Origin: Lachnospiraceae bacterium
GTDB taxonomy: Bacteria; Bacillota_A; Clostridia; Lachnospirales; Lachnospiraceae
Reading direction: 5' to 3'
DNA length: 45,248 nucleotides
Assembly (NCBI GenBank): GCA_009774465.1
Contig: VSNT01000012.1
Location: 1-45,248 of the forward strand
Part shown: piece after piece, positions 9,338 to 18,026 of the stretch
Layout: each line of letters opens with the position of its first letter
Numbering within the stretch: the stretch's first letter is position 1
The notes under the pieces: generated by a model
Databases searched by the model: none
The model's input: the letters and a program-made list of their open reading frames with translations, nothing else
What the model was told of the DNA's origin: nothing
Translations under genes and position numbers: made by a program

Positions 9338-10849
9338 ATGCGTGCAAAATTACTTCTGAAAAACAGCTTTGTCATATTATTTTCCACACTGTTCTGCTAT
9401 TTTGCCGACTTCCTGTGCCGGACAGTCCTGGTACATACATTATCTATGGAATATGTAGGTGTAACAGGGCTTTTTTCCAATATCTTATCCGTACTTTCCC
9501 TATCTGAACTGGGATTTGGAACCGTTCTGGTCTACAGTATGTACGTGCCTTTTGCACAAAATGATGAAGAAAAGCTGCTTGCACTTACAAACTTTTATAA
9601 AAAAGCCTATCTGACCGTGTCTTTGCTGATCGGCTCAATCGGCCTTCTTCTTACTCCTTTTTTACCATATATAATCAATGATAGTCCCGACATCCCTGAA
9701 TTATCGGTTTATTATCTGCTTTACCTTGGAAATACGGTGATTTCCTATTCCTTTGTATACCGTCAGTCCCTGTTTGCCGCAGATCAAAAGCTGTATGTTA
9801 CAAAATTTTATTCCAATCTGCTTCGCGTAATCAGAACCGTCCTGCAGATCATTATTCTGGTAACCACTCATGACTTTTTCCTGTATCTGGCAGTCATGCT
9901 GCCCTTTACGCTCTTTACCAACCTGTTTTTATCATGGAAGGCAAAAAAAGCATATCCATTCTTAAATTCAGACCATCATCCCACCCTTGAAAAGGAGGAA
10001 CGAAAGACCATATTTAAGAATGTATATGCCATGTTTAATCATCATGTGGGAGCTACTGTGCTGAACTCCACAGATAATCTTCTGATCAGTTTTTTCCTTG
10101 GACTTAAGGCGGTTTCCCGCAATGACAGCTATGCCCTGATTCAGACGCTTCTCCGTTCCATCTTCGGCACACTGTTTAATTCTTTAAATGCCAGCGTGGG
10201 TAATTACCATGCCACCAAGACAGAAGAAGAAACCCATACCCTGTTTGAAGCCCTTCACTTTGCAGGCTTCTGGTTTTATACTTTTTGCACAGCCAGCTTT
10301 TTCCTGCTGGTAAATCCATTTATCACACTGGTCTGGGGTGAAAAATTTCTTTTTTCCACTCCTGTCGTTCTTTTGATATCAGTCAATTTTTATATCTATG
10401 GAATCCGTCAGATTTCCATTACTTTTAAAGAGGCTTTGGGGCTTCTTTATCAGGACAGGTACAAACCAATTATAGAGGCCCTGATCAACCTGATCCTGTC
10501 TGTTCTCCTTGTAAAGCCTTTCGGGATCATTGGCATTTTCGCAGGTACTTTTATCAGTATGGTTTCCACTTCTCTTTGGGTGGAGCCTTATGTTCTGCTG
10601 CATTATGGTTTTCACCGCTCCACCAGAGGCTTTTGGCTTAAAAATATAAAATATCTGCTGACAGGCATTCTTGCCATTGGCTTAACCTGGCTGTGCGCAG
10701 CCCCCTTTGAGCTGTCTCTGATTGCTACTATGGGAGTGCGTATTCTTTTATGCCTGATCATTCCCAATGTGGTATTCTTACTGTTTTCCTTTAAAAGTCC
10801 GGAATTTCATTTGATGGTGGATATGTTAAAGTCCACATTAAAGCGATAG
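9338..10849 (+). CDS. Wzx-type polysaccharide flippase (MOP superfamily)
   Basis: About 503 residues with 12-14 hydrophobic segments and the pattern of polysaccharide transporters (N-terminal LLKNSFVILFSTLFCYFADFLCRTVLVHTL, later NSTDNLLISFFLGL). Start chosen at 9338 because AAGGAG is 6 bases upstream; the in-frame ATG at 9314 has no site. It flips lipid-linked oligosaccharide units across the cytoplasmic membrane. It diverges from the glycosyltransferase operon, suggesting that a second, Wzx-dependent glycan or the product of GT2/GT8/GT4 is exported here. It converges on the DUF885 gene with only 2 bases between stop codons, so there is no dedicated terminator. Confidence 0.82.
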   Translation: MRAKLLLKNSFVILFSTLFCYFADFLCRTVLVHTLSMEYVGVTGLFSNILSVLSLSELGFGTVLVYSMYVPFAQNDEEKLLALTNFYKKAYLTVSLLIGSIGLLLTPFLPYIINDSPDIPELSVYYLLYLGNTVISYSFVYRQSLFAADQKLYVTKFYSNLLRVIRTVLQIIILVTTHDFFLYLAVMLPFTLFTNLFLSWKAKKAYPFLNSDHHPTLEKEERKTIFKNVYAMFNHHVGATVLNSTDNLLISFFLGLKAVSRNDSYALIQTLLRSIFGTLFNSLNASVGNYHATKTEEETHTLFEALHFAGFWFYTFCTASFFLLVNPFITLVWGEKFLFSTPVVLLISVNFYIYGIRQISITFKEALGLLYQDRYKPIIEALINLILSVLLVKPFGIIGIFAGTFISMVSTSLWVEPYVLLHYGFHRSTRGFWLKNIKYLLTGILAIGLTWLCAAPFELSLIATMGVRILLCLIIPNVVFLLFSFKSPEFHLMVDMLKSTLKR

Positions 10850-10851
10850 AT

Positions 10852-12624
10852 TTACTGCTCCTCCATCCACTCTTCCATATAATTTTCAATGATATAAAAT
10901 GGCGCCGGTCCTGTTTCCAATAAAAATTTATGGAATTCTTTTACATCAAAATGCCTGCCCAGTTCTTTCTGTGCCATATCCTTAAGCTCAACAAATTGCA
11001 GATAACCTACAAAATAGCTTAAGTAATTGGCCGGTTCCTCTACCAGCGCATTAAATACATCATCTACAACATCCTCACCTTCAATTCCAAATTCCGCCAG
11101 GTAGTCCGCCAGATCATCCCTGTCCCATCCGTCATAATGAACGCCCATATCCGCATAAGCATAAAGTCCTAATGAAAGTGCAGTATTGGTGGATGCCACA
11201 TCTGCCAGTCCCTCACTCATTCCCATGTAATCATAGGAATATTCAAACTCTACATAAGTTGCCCATCCTTCTGAGTAACCATTATAAGACATAAGGCTGC
11301 GTATCAGAGGCATATCACTGGAATTGGTGTAGGCATTCTGATACAAATGTCCCGGGTACCCTTCATGAGCAAGGGTGGAATATAAATTCGTATCTTCCGT
11401 GTTTTTCTGAGCATTAATGTAAATAAGGTTATTCTGCAAATCATCAATAGGGGTGGTCAGATAAAATGCCGGACTCATATGTTCTTCCATAGAAGGATGC
11501 ACATATTTAATGGTATAATCAACAGCCGGCGGCTCGGGAAAATCTTCTTCAATCTTGTCTTTCAAGTCCTCCACGATTTCTTTCGGATCTCTCATCTCAT
11601 ACTCATAATCCATAAAATCATAATAAATCATGGGATCTTTCATGATCACATTCTGCATCAGTCTCATACGGTCATTCATAAAAGAATCTACTTTTCTCTG
11701 TAGTCTCTTAACAGACTCGTCAGAACCTGTTTTCACCCGGACCAGGTATTCATAATATTCCCTGCCGTCTTCATAATAACACAGTCCCAGTTCATTGGTT
11801 CCGGTTCCTTTCAGGCTGGTAAGGCCGTCAATTAAGGTCTGATATCCTTCCACCACCTGGGTTGTTATAATATCGTAGTTTTCCTGAATGTATTCTTCCT
11901 TCTTTTCTTCCGTAAGTCCTTCAAACTCTTTAATCTTATCCTCAAAAATTTCCAGCATGTAATTTTCTTCCGGATTGGCAATAAATTCTTCGCACTGGGC
12001 AATCACCTCGTCAGCCACATAATCCGCCATAAAAAGCCCGGCTTCCGATTTCTTTTCTTCAAATACAATAACTTCTTCATACATTTCGTCAATCTGTGAA
12101 ATCAGTTCCAGATAATCCTGAATATCCTTTTCCGTGCGGAAGGTATATTCTGCAAGAATAACCGGAAGCTGCGACTGATATCCGCTGATTACGCCAAGCC
12201 ACTCATCATACCAGGTCAAATCTGCAGCTGAAAGAGATGTCTCCACCGAATCTAATAGAATATCATAGGTAAGCCTTTGATCCTCTGTCAGCTTTTCACG
12301 GTTAAACTTAAGGAGCTGCGCCTTCATTTCCTCAAGTTCCCTGTAAGCTTCATCCACATCATCCGTAGAGTAATCTCCCAGCGTCACCTCATAATCCGTG
12401 ATTCCGTAATCCTCCGGATGGGCCAGCGTATAGTGAAGATTAATGGTATTTCCCACAACATCTTCCAAAAATAAATTTTCTATATAAGCATCAAACCGCT
12501 CCGAATCTGATTCTTTGTTCCCAATTAAAACTATCGCTCCTACAGCGCACAATATCATAATACAAACCAGAACTGCAATCAGGGCTATGACCTTGCCATT
12601 TGATTTTTTTGTTTCGTTTTCCAT
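10852..12624 (-). CDS. DUF885-family metallopeptidase-like protein, membrane-anchored
   Basis: 590 residues: a single N-terminal membrane helix (about 12-35) without a convincing lipobox, then the large all-helical DUF885 fold. The signature HEGYPGH (about 420-426), an HExxH-like zinc site, is present, followed by SEGWATYVEF supplying a likely third ligand. The protein is strongly acidic and most likely extracytoplasmic. DUF885 members resemble M32-like carboxypeptidases; substrate unknown. AGGAGG lies about 11 bases upstream of the ATG. It follows the DUF4143 ATPase by 68 bases, with a 14-bp palindrome (CTATGTTAACATAG, 12688-12701) spanning that gene's stop codon. Confidence 0.8.
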   Translation of the reverse strand: MENETKKSNGKVIALIAVLVCIMILCAVGAIVLIGNKESDSERFDAYIENLFLEDVVGNTINLHYTLAHPEDYGITDYEVTLGDYSTDDVDEAYRELEEMKAQLLKFNREKLTEDQRLTYDILLDSVETSLSAADLTWYDEWLGVISGYQSQLPVILAEYTFRTEKDIQDYLELISQIDEMYEEVIVFEEKKSEAGLFMADYVADEVIAQCEEFIANPEENYMLEIFEDKIKEFEGLTEEKKEEYIQENYDIITTQVVEGYQTLIDGLTSLKGTGTNELGLCYYEDGREYYEYLVRVKTGSDESVKRLQRKVDSFMNDRMRLMQNVIMKDPMIYYDFMDYEYEMRDPKEIVEDLKDKIEEDFPEPPAVDYTIKYVHPSMEEHMSPAFYLTTPIDDLQNNLIYINAQKNTEDTNLYSTLAHEGYPGHLYQNAYTNSSDMPLIRSLMSYNGYSEGWATYVEFEYSYDYMGMSEGLADVASTNTALSLGLYAYADMGVHYDGWDRDDLADYLAEFGIEGEDVVDDVFNALVEEPANYLSYFVGYLQFVELKDMAQKELGRHFDVKEFHKFLLETGPAPFYIIENYMEEWMEEQ

Positions 12625-12692
12625 TCTTTATGAATCCTCCTGTCCCACTTTTTCCCTTTTACTGTCGTAAAGTAACCCTCATTAGTACTATG

Positions 12693-13901
12693 TTAACATA
12701 GCCGGCCTGTAGTTTCCAATAGGAAATCTGATAAGTGCAGGATTTTTATTCCGTTAATATTTCCTGATGCAAGTTCATCCAGCGTTACAATATATTTGGG
12801 ATAATGATCTTTGATCTCAAGCAAATTGGCCACTTCCCTGTCAGATTCTTCAGGCAGGCTGCGGCATACCTGAACGTAAATGCGTTCATCCCGTTGTACT
12901 GCAACAAAATCAATTTCCTTTTTTTCATTTTTGCCAATATAAACCTGATATCCCCTTCTGCGAAGTTCAAAATAAACAATATTCTCAAGCATGGCAGTTA
13001 CTGCTTTGGGGTTAAAACCCATAACACAATATTTAAGCGAAGCATCAGCAAGATAAAATTTTTCCTGTGTTTTCAACACAGATTTTCCCTGCAGGTCATA
13101 CCGTTGACAGCGGTAAATCACAAAAGCCTTCTCCAGCCATTCCAGATAATTATAAACTGACTCAACGCTCAGCGAACGCCCTTCGCTTTTCAAAAACTTT
13201 ACGATTGCATTTGCTGAAAAAGTTTTTCCCACATTTTCAGCAATATATTTAACTACCCGATTGAATAATTCATAGTTTGTTATATTATGCCGCTTCGTTA
13301 TATCATTTGTAATAGCAGAATGATAAATACCCTCTACGATCTGGTAAACTGTACGCTCATCAAAACTGCCAATGGCAGTGACCGGAAATCCGCCCAGACG
13401 GATGTATTCATATAAAAGCTCTTTCACAGAATGGCCGCTGTTTTTTTTAAATTCCATATATTCTGCAAAAGACAAAGTAAATACCGGGATGGAAATATAT
13501 CTGCCCGTCAAATAAGTAGAAATCTCACTTGATAAAAGTTTGGAATTTGATCCTGTTACATAAATATCCGTATTTAAATTTTCCAGCAGGCTGTTAACAG
13601 CTTTTTCCCAGCCGGCTACTTCCTGTACTTCATCCAGCAGTAAATAATAACATTCATCATCAATTATTTTTTCTTTAATCCCCTGGTACATCTCTTTATC
13701 GGTCATACCATCCTCATAATCTTCAGATGTAAACCGCATGACAATGATATGGTTATCGTCAACACCACTCTTTATTAAATCTTCCCGCAGCATTTCCAAA
13801 ATGGTAGATTTTCCGCAGCGTCTAATTCCTGCCAGTATTTTAACAAGTGGTACGTTTCGATAAGTTTTCAAAGTGTCTATATAGTACGGTCTGATAATCA
13901 T
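12693..13901 (-). CDS. P-loop ATPase with C-terminal DUF4143 nuclease-like domain
   Basis: 402 residues. Walker A is KILAGIRRCGKST near the N-terminus, followed by the AAA_14 domain with LLLDEVQEV as Walker B. The C-terminal DUF4143 domain contains ELRRRGYQVYIGKNEKKEIDFVA, a PD-(D/E)xK-like core. Start 13901 is set by AAGGAG 7 bases upstream; the longer frame from 13952 has no site. These ATPases are common solitary genes in gut anaerobes and often appear in multiple variable copies; their function is not established. It has its own promoter. Confidence 0.85.
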   Translation of the reverse strand: MIIRPYYIDTLKTYRNVPLVKILAGIRRCGKSTILEMLREDLIKSGVDDNHIIVMRFTSEDYEDGMTDKEMYQGIKEKIIDDECYYLLLDEVQEVAGWEKAVNSLLENLNTDIYVTGSNSKLLSSEISTYLTGRYISIPVFTLSFAEYMEFKKNSGHSVKELLYEYIRLGGFPVTAIGSFDERTVYQIVEGIYHSAITNDITKRHNITNYELFNRVVKYIAENVGKTFSANAIVKFLKSEGRSLSVESVYNYLEWLEKAFVIYRCQRYDLQGKSVLKTQEKFYLADASLKYCVMGFNPKAVTAMLENIVYFELRRRGYQVYIGKNEKKEIDFVAVQRDERIYVQVCRSLPEESDREVANLLEIKDHYPKYIVTLDELASGNINGIKILHLSDFLLETTGRLC

Positions 13902-13922
13902 AATGTTTCTCCTTTTATTATC

Positions 13923-13952
13923 AGTATACCAGAAGAAGCCGTATATATTCAA
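13923..13952 (-). promoter_or_regulatory. Promoter of the DUF4143 ATPase gene
   Basis: On the minus strand TTGAAT (13947-13952) is followed by an 18-base spacer and TATACT (13923-13928). A TG pair one base before the -10 makes it an extended -10 promoter. Confidence 0.65.
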
Positions 13953-14264
13953 TATTTTTTACTTGATTTCAGCAAAAACCTTCCAAATATTATACTTTTT
14001 ATCCAAATCTTACAGACAAAAATATTGCAGACAAAAAATCACAGTTCATGATAATATGGATATATATCTTCATATTGCCCGTCTTTCATGCGAAATCCTC
14101 TGGGAATCGTCCCTCATGGCACGAATCCAAGTCTTTCAATGAAGCATATCATAATTTTATCTTATATTGTGGTAAAAAATACTTTGTTGCCGGGGTGCTC
14201 AGATCCGCGAATCCGTCAAATTCCAAAAGAAAGTATTATTGAAATTCAAATTTGAAAAATTATA
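13953..14264. other. AT-rich gap with no gene seen
   Basis: No frame here has a ribosome site or recognisable product. It holds two short direct repeats of CAGACAAAAA near 14013 and 14028 and a 12-bp palindrome TTCAAATTTGAA (14244-14255) just before the tetR promoter. Confidence 0.5.
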
Positions 14265-14310
14265 TTGACACAGTGTCAGTATATTGCTACAATATGTTTA
14301 CACAGTGTCA
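14265..14310 (+). promoter_or_regulatory. tetR promoter with two TetR-type operators
   Basis: TTGACA (14265-14270), a 17-base spacer and TACAAT (14288-14293) form a near-consensus promoter. The palindrome TGACACAGTGTCA (14266-14278) covers the -35 and a near copy TTACACAGTGTCA (14298-14310) covers the expected start of transcription. The centres are 32 bp apart, about three helical turns, as expected for two dimers on one DNA face. Autorepression by the adjacent TetR protein is inferred. Confidence 0.85.
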
Positions 14311-14337
14311 GAATACATTTATGAAAGAGGGTTTTTT

Positions 14338-15018
14338 ATGCCGAAAGGCTCACCGGAACTTACTGAAAGAAGAAAAAATGAAATCCTTGACGCCTGTAAA
14401 AAAATCTATAAAACACAGGGTTTCTATGGGGTAAATGTAAAAGAAATCAGCACCGAAATCAGTCTCACAAGACCTGCAATCTACAATTACTTTGAGACAA
14501 AGGAAGAAATCCTGTTAGGACTGCTTGCCAGAGAATATGAAATCTGGTGTGAAGAGCTGGAAGAGCTAATCCCACAGGCCTGTAAATGCAGCCGCGTAAT
14601 GCTGGCAGAGAAAATTGCACATACGCTGGAAGAAAAAGAAATTCTTCTGCGTATTCTCAACATGAATCTTTTTGAAATAGAGCTGAACAGTCGTGTGGAA
14701 CGCCTGGCAGAGTTCAAAAAACTATATCTGAGGGCTGTAACTGCCCTTTCGGATATCCTGCGCTCCCATATCCCCGGTATCTCCAATTCGGAGTGCAGCG
14801 ACTTCTGCAACAGCTTTTGTGCATTTTTATTTGGCGTATATCCCTTCGCCTTCCATACGGAAAAGCAAAAGGAAGCAATGAAAATTGCAGGCGTGGAATT
14901 CAGGGAACCTACTATTTATCAAATGGTTTTAAAAGCCCTTATAAGGCTTATCCCAAGTCAAATGGATGCTTCGCATCCTGACTCATTGTTCACAGAAATA
15001 AATTGTAAGGAGGAATAA
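14338..15018 (+). CDS. TetR-family transcriptional regulator
   Basis: 226 residues. N-terminal helix-turn-helix (about 12-60) reads RRKNEILDACKKIYKTQGF then ISLTRPAIYNYFETKEEI, typical of TetR DNA-binding domains. The rest is a ligand-binding helical domain with LEEKEILLRILNMNL as in AcrR-like members. Start 14338 follows GAGGG; the in-frame ATG at 14284 lies within the promoter and is rejected. The last codons contain the AAGGAGG site for the flavodoxin gene 4 bases downstream, so the two are translationally coupled. Two operators upstream point to autoregulation; the inducer is unknown. Confidence 0.9.
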   Translation: MPKGSPELTERRKNEILDACKKIYKTQGFYGVNVKEISTEISLTRPAIYNYFETKEEILLGLLAREYEIWCEELEELIPQACKCSRVMLAEKIAHTLEEKEILLRILNMNLFEIELNSRVERLAEFKKLYLRAVTALSDILRSHIPGISNSECSDFCNSFCAFLFGVYPFAFHTEKQKEAMKIAGVEFREPTIYQMVLKALIRLIPSQMDASHPDSLFTEINCKEE

Positions 15019-15022
15019 AGTA

Positions 15023-15505
15023 ATGAGCAAAGTATTAGTAACCTATTTCAGTGCCAGTGGAACAACCGCTAAATTAGCAGGTAATCTGGCAAAAGCTATT
15101 AATGCGGATCTGCATGAAATCCAGCCGGAAGTTCCCTATACAAATGCAGATTTGGACTGGATGAATAAAAAAAGCCGGAGCAGCGTGGAGATGAATGATA
15201 AATCTTTCCGCCCTGCCATTGCAAACAAAGTGGAAAACATGGCTGACTATGATACAATTTTTGTAGCCTTTCCCATCTGGTGGTATGTTGCGCCGACCAT
15301 AATTAATTCTTTTTTAGAGCAGTATGATCTTAATGGCAAAACCATTATACCCCTTGCAACCTCAGGAGGAAGCGGCATGGGCGGCACCAATCAGGCACTT
15401 GCCTCATCCTGCCCGGGCGCTGTTTTAAAGGAGGGCAAAGTATTTTCAGCAAATACGGATAAAAATACTTTAAAAACGTGGGCTGAAAATATACAAAATA
15501 AATAA
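15023..15505 (+). CDS. Flavodoxin
   Basis: 160 residues with the FMN phosphate loop near the N-terminus (TYFSASGTTAKLA), the isoalloxazine-flanking segment FPIWWYVAPTII and the TSGGSGMGG loop. This is the flavodoxin/NADPH-quinone-reductase-like group frequent in Clostridia and usually controlled by an adjacent TetR or LysR regulator. It probably handles electron transfer or detoxification of the compound sensed by TetR. AAGGAGG is 11 bases before the ATG. Confidence 0.9.
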   Translation: MSKVLVTYFSASGTTAKLAGNLAKAINADLHEIQPEVPYTNADLDWMNKKSRSSVEMNDKSFRPAIANKVENMADYDTIFVAFPIWWYVAPTIINSFLEQYDLNGKTIIPLATSGGSGMGGTNQALASSCPGAVLKEGKVFSANTDKNTLKTWAENIQNK

Positions 15506-15576
15506 TCTTTTAATTATTCCAAACATGACTATTACCCCTTGAATTTGCATTTATCACATACCTGACGCAAACTCTT

Positions 15577-15603
15577 CCTTTAACAAAGGTAAAATGATAT
15601 AAT
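15577..15603 (+). promoter_or_regulatory. Extended -10 promoter with short dyad, upstream of the methyltransferase
   Basis: TGATATAAT (15595-15603) is an extended -10 without a good -35. The dyad CCTTT-AAC-AAAGG (15577-15589) sits exactly where the -35 would be, a plausible activator or repressor site. Confidence 0.5.
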
Positions 15604-15634
15604 AAATCAAATTGACATATTGAGGAGATAAGGT

Positions 15635-16393
15635 ATGAATATTAATAACTATAAGACGTTTGTTTCGGCAGAAACCATGATGGGACCAAACAGCGTAAGA
15701 ATATTGGCAGAATTACTTGACAAATATCCTTTACATCCTGCTCCAGAGGATATGATCCTCGATTTAGGATGTGGAACGGGGCTGACAAGCTTTATCATCG
15801 CCAAAGAAACGGGAGCGAAAATTTATGCAAATGATTTATGGGTAAGCGCAGAAGAAAACAGGAAACGGTTTGCTGAATGGGGTGTTGGAGAACAGGTAAT
15901 ACCTGTTTGTGAAGATGCGAACAATCTTCATTTTGAAGGAAAGAAGTTCCGTGCTCTGATCAGTATCGATTCTTATCATTATTTTGCAGGCAGCAGAGGA
16001 TTTTTTCAGGAAAAGATATTGCCATTTATAAAAGATAATGGAGAGGTATTAATTGGAATCCCCGGTCTGAAGGATGAATATACCGACCGTGCCAAAGAAC
16101 TTCTCTTCAACTGGCTTGGAGATGATGCCTATATGTTCAAAAGTCCAAAACTCTGGAAAGAGCTTATCGGCAGCGGCGATAGAATCGAGTTGGTAGAAAC
16201 ATGGGAAATGGACTGTTTCAACAAAGCATGGAACGATTGGCTTGCAACAGATAATGAATTCGCGCTTGGCGACAGACAACATTTTGAGTCAATTATCAAA
16301 CCGTATACCTGTTTTGTGGGCATTTATGTCAAGATAAAAAACGCAATTAAGGACAGGCAACTTCTTGAAGAGACAGGTAAAGATGAGGAATAG
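15635..16393 (+). CDS. Class I SAM-dependent methyltransferase
   Basis: 252 residues. Motif I is MILDLGCGTGLTSFI (about 46-60), followed by the acidic end of strand 2 in KIYANDLW and motif IV SIDSYHYF. GAGGAG lies upstream of the ATG. The family is abundant in Firmicutes as small-molecule methyltransferases; the substrate is not readable. The SdpI-family gene follows 45 bases later with its own ribosome site and may share the transcript. Confidence 0.85.
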   Translation: MNINNYKTFVSAETMMGPNSVRILAELLDKYPLHPAPEDMILDLGCGTGLTSFIIAKETGAKIYANDLWVSAEENRKRFAEWGVGEQVIPVCEDANNLHFEGKKFRALISIDSYHYFAGSRGFFQEKILPFIKDNGEVLIGIPGLKDEYTDRAKELLFNWLGDDAYMFKSPKLWKELIGSGDRIELVETWEMDCFNKAWNDWLATDNEFALGDRQHFESIIKPYTCFVGIYVKIKNAIKDRQLLEETGKDEE

Positions 16394-16438
16394 TTAATTG
16401 TAATTGGTATAAGAAAAATCGTATGGAGGACATGATAT

Positions 16439-16816
16439 ATGTGGTTTTGGTGGTTTATGCTTATCTGTGATTTGCTGATTCCTCTTTTAATGCTTTTTGC
16501 TGGCAGAATGATGTGGAAACATACGCCGAAAAATATCAATGGAGCTATTGGTTACAGAACCAGTCGTTCCATGAAAAACATGGACACATGGAAATTTGCC
16601 AACAATCATTGCGGAAAAAGTTGGTGCAAAATCGGTAAAATTATGTTATTTCCAAGTATTATTTTACATCTTCCGTTTTATGGACGTTCGATAGAAGTCA
16701 TTGGAACATTTGGAGCAATACTTTGCACAATACAGGTTATTATTTTACTGATATCAATTCTTCCGACAGAAAAAGCCCTGAAAAGGAACTTTACTGAGAC
16801 TGGAGTACCAAAATAG
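16439..16816 (+). CDS. SdpI-family membrane protein
   Basis: 125 residues with three hydrophobic segments (about 3-22, 60-80, 90-108) and the family signature NGAIGYRTSRSMKNMDTWKFAN (residues 35-56). SdpI in Bacillus is an immunity and signalling protein for the SdpC toxin. Stand-alone homologues such as this are common, and no sdp toxin gene is visible nearby, so only family membership is claimed. GGAGG lies upstream of the ATG. Confidence 0.85.
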   Translation: MWFWWFMLICDLLIPLLMLFAGRMMWKHTPKNINGAIGYRTSRSMKNMDTWKFANNHCGKSWCKIGKIMLFPSIILHLPFYGRSIEVIGTFGAILCTIQVIILLISILPTEKALKRNFTETGVPK

Positions 16817-16959
16817 ATGTTCAATATTTGAATCAACAGAAACGGGAATTTGTTGCAGCTGTTCCACAAAAGGTCTGACGGACTCCGGCCTGCGTTTACC
16901 GAGAACACGGAAGATTTCCGGCACTTCCATCCTTACCTTTGCCCAGATAAAAAAACTGT
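16817..16959. other. Gap with a coding-like gene remnant, no intact gene
   Basis: On the minus strand a short frame from about 16955 reads like protein (MEVPEIFRVLGKRRPESV) and runs on into the 3' end of the SdpI gene. It has no ribosome site and I recognise no family. It is probably debris left by the event that truncated the adjacent intron. Confidence 0.3.
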
Positions 16960-17079
16960 ATCGGTAGGATCAAGTGATGGCGCGTTATTCACGATTTTAT
17001 CACCTGCCACATCAAACCATGCATGAGGTTCTCCCTCACACGACTTTCACCCGTTAGAACGTGTGCCCACCGGGCACAC
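16960..17079 (-). mobile_element. Truncated group IIC intron, 5' end only
   Basis: Read leftward from 17079 the sequence starts GTGTGCCCGG, the GUGYG 5' end of group II introns. The opening hairpin GTGTGCCC/GGGCACAC and then ACGGGTGAAAGTCG and GTGAGGG match the start of domain I of group IIC introns as I remember it from Oceanobacillus. It lies directly after an intrinsic terminator hairpin, the characteristic target of group IIC introns. No reverse transcriptase and no domain V follow, so it is a dead fragment. The inner boundary is approximate. Confidence 0.65.
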
Positions 17080-17083
17080 CAAA

Positions 17084-17112
17084 AGGGGCACATCAATTTC
17101 CCGACAGCCCCT
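17084..17112 (-). terminator. Intrinsic terminator of the monooxygenase-like gene
   Basis: On the minus strand AGGGGC...GCCCCT forms a hairpin followed by TTTT. It ends the leftward HAD-DUF3788-monooxygenase transcript and is the site behind which the intron fragment lies. Confidence 0.7.
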
Positions 17113-17177
17113 TATTATATGATGTTCATTCAGCTTATATGTAATATTATTGTGTTTGAAAGCAGGAAATAAATTTA

Positions 17178-17525
17178 CTAAAACACTCTCTCGCCCAGAT
17201 ATTTGTCATGGGGCATTATCAAGCATCTTTCAATGGCTTTCCAATAGCTTTCATAAAGATTTTTTTGCGCAATGCCATAATTTTCCTTCGTATCAAATTC
17301 CCAATAAAGCATATATTTTACACTTTTTACAATGCGGGTAATTTTTTTAGGCGGAAGTCCTTCTTTGATTTGATCCATGTCTATATGATACTCTCTTTTC
17401 ACAAAGCGAAATAAAAGCAATCCCTCCTGGCTTTCCAAAAAACTTTTGGCTTCAAGCATTAATCCTTCAAACTCTTCCACCTTCTGTGGTTTAACTTGAT
17501 AAATACAAATTTCAGTAAATGACAT
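17178..17525 (-). CDS. Antibiotic-biosynthesis-monooxygenase-like (dimeric alpha/beta barrel) protein
   Basis: 115 residues with the ABM/ferredoxin-like pattern: strand ICIYQVKPQKVEEFEGL, a helix with LMLEAKSFLESQEGLLLFRF, and C-terminal YWEFDTKENYGIAQ...KAIERCL. Start 17525 is set by AAAGGAG 4-5 bases upstream; an in-frame start at 17546 would precede that site. Such proteins include cofactor-free monooxygenases and haem-binding or stress proteins; no function is assigned. It is the last gene of a leftward trio ending at the terminator at 17084-17112. Confidence 0.65.
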   Translation of the reverse strand: MSFTEICIYQVKPQKVEEFEGLMLEAKSFLESQEGLLLFRFVKREYHIDMDQIKEGLPPKKITRIVKSVKYMLYWEFDTKENYGIAQKNLYESYWKAIERCLIMPHDKYLGERVF

Positions 17526-17563
17526 AAAGCTCCTTTCTGTCAACAAAACATTTCTACAGGAAA

Positions 17564-17983
17564 TTAACTATTTCTGCGAATTTTAATTAATCGTAATACA
17601 TCATTATACAGGCTTTCTTTATCCTCTAAATCAATCATTAGCCATCTTTGTCCATTTCCTTCCTGTGTTTGTTGATAAATATCATATAATTCAACAGTGC
17701 ATTCCGGCAGTATTTCTTCAACAAACGGTTTTTCTTTTGCCCCAATAACTATCATAATTTTAAAATAGCATTCTTTAGGATATATGGTACATAATGTTTT
17801 TCCTGCTTTTTTAAATTTAATATTCCAGCCTCTTTCCCAACTGCATGAACTGTATTCTATTTTTTCATTGCATTTATAAGCGTCTTTAACTTCTGAACAA
17901 AATTGCATAAAAACAGGATTTCCAACATATTCGCTTATTTCCTTAATGGTAGGACAATAATTTTTATCCTGTAAATCAATCAT
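17564..17983 (-). CDS. DUF3788-family protein
   Basis: 139 residues matching the DUF3788 pattern: LQDKNYCPTIKEISEYVG at the start, WERGWNIKFKKAGKTLCTIYP in the middle and a C-terminal WLMIDLEDKESLYNDVLRLI. Members are small cytosolic proteins of unknown function common in gut Firmicutes. Start 17983 is preferred because AAAGGA lies about 10 bases upstream and it gives the usual family N-terminus; an in-frame ATG at 18019 is possible. It follows the HAD gene closely. Confidence 0.7.
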   Translation of the reverse strand: MIDLQDKNYCPTIKEISEYVGNPVFMQFCSEVKDAYKCNEKIEYSSCSWERGWNIKFKKAGKTLCTIYPKECYFKIMIVIGAKEKPFVEEILPECTVELYDIYQQTQEGNGQRWLMIDLEDKESLYNDVLRLIKIRRNS

Positions 17984-18026
17984 ATTGATACATTCCTTTC
18001 CACAATCGTTATCTGACATATCATCT

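Noticed and set aside
14284..14337. Longer N-terminus for the TetR regulator
   Set aside because: The extra codons would overlap the promoter -10 and second operator; the ATG at 14338 has a good ribosome site.
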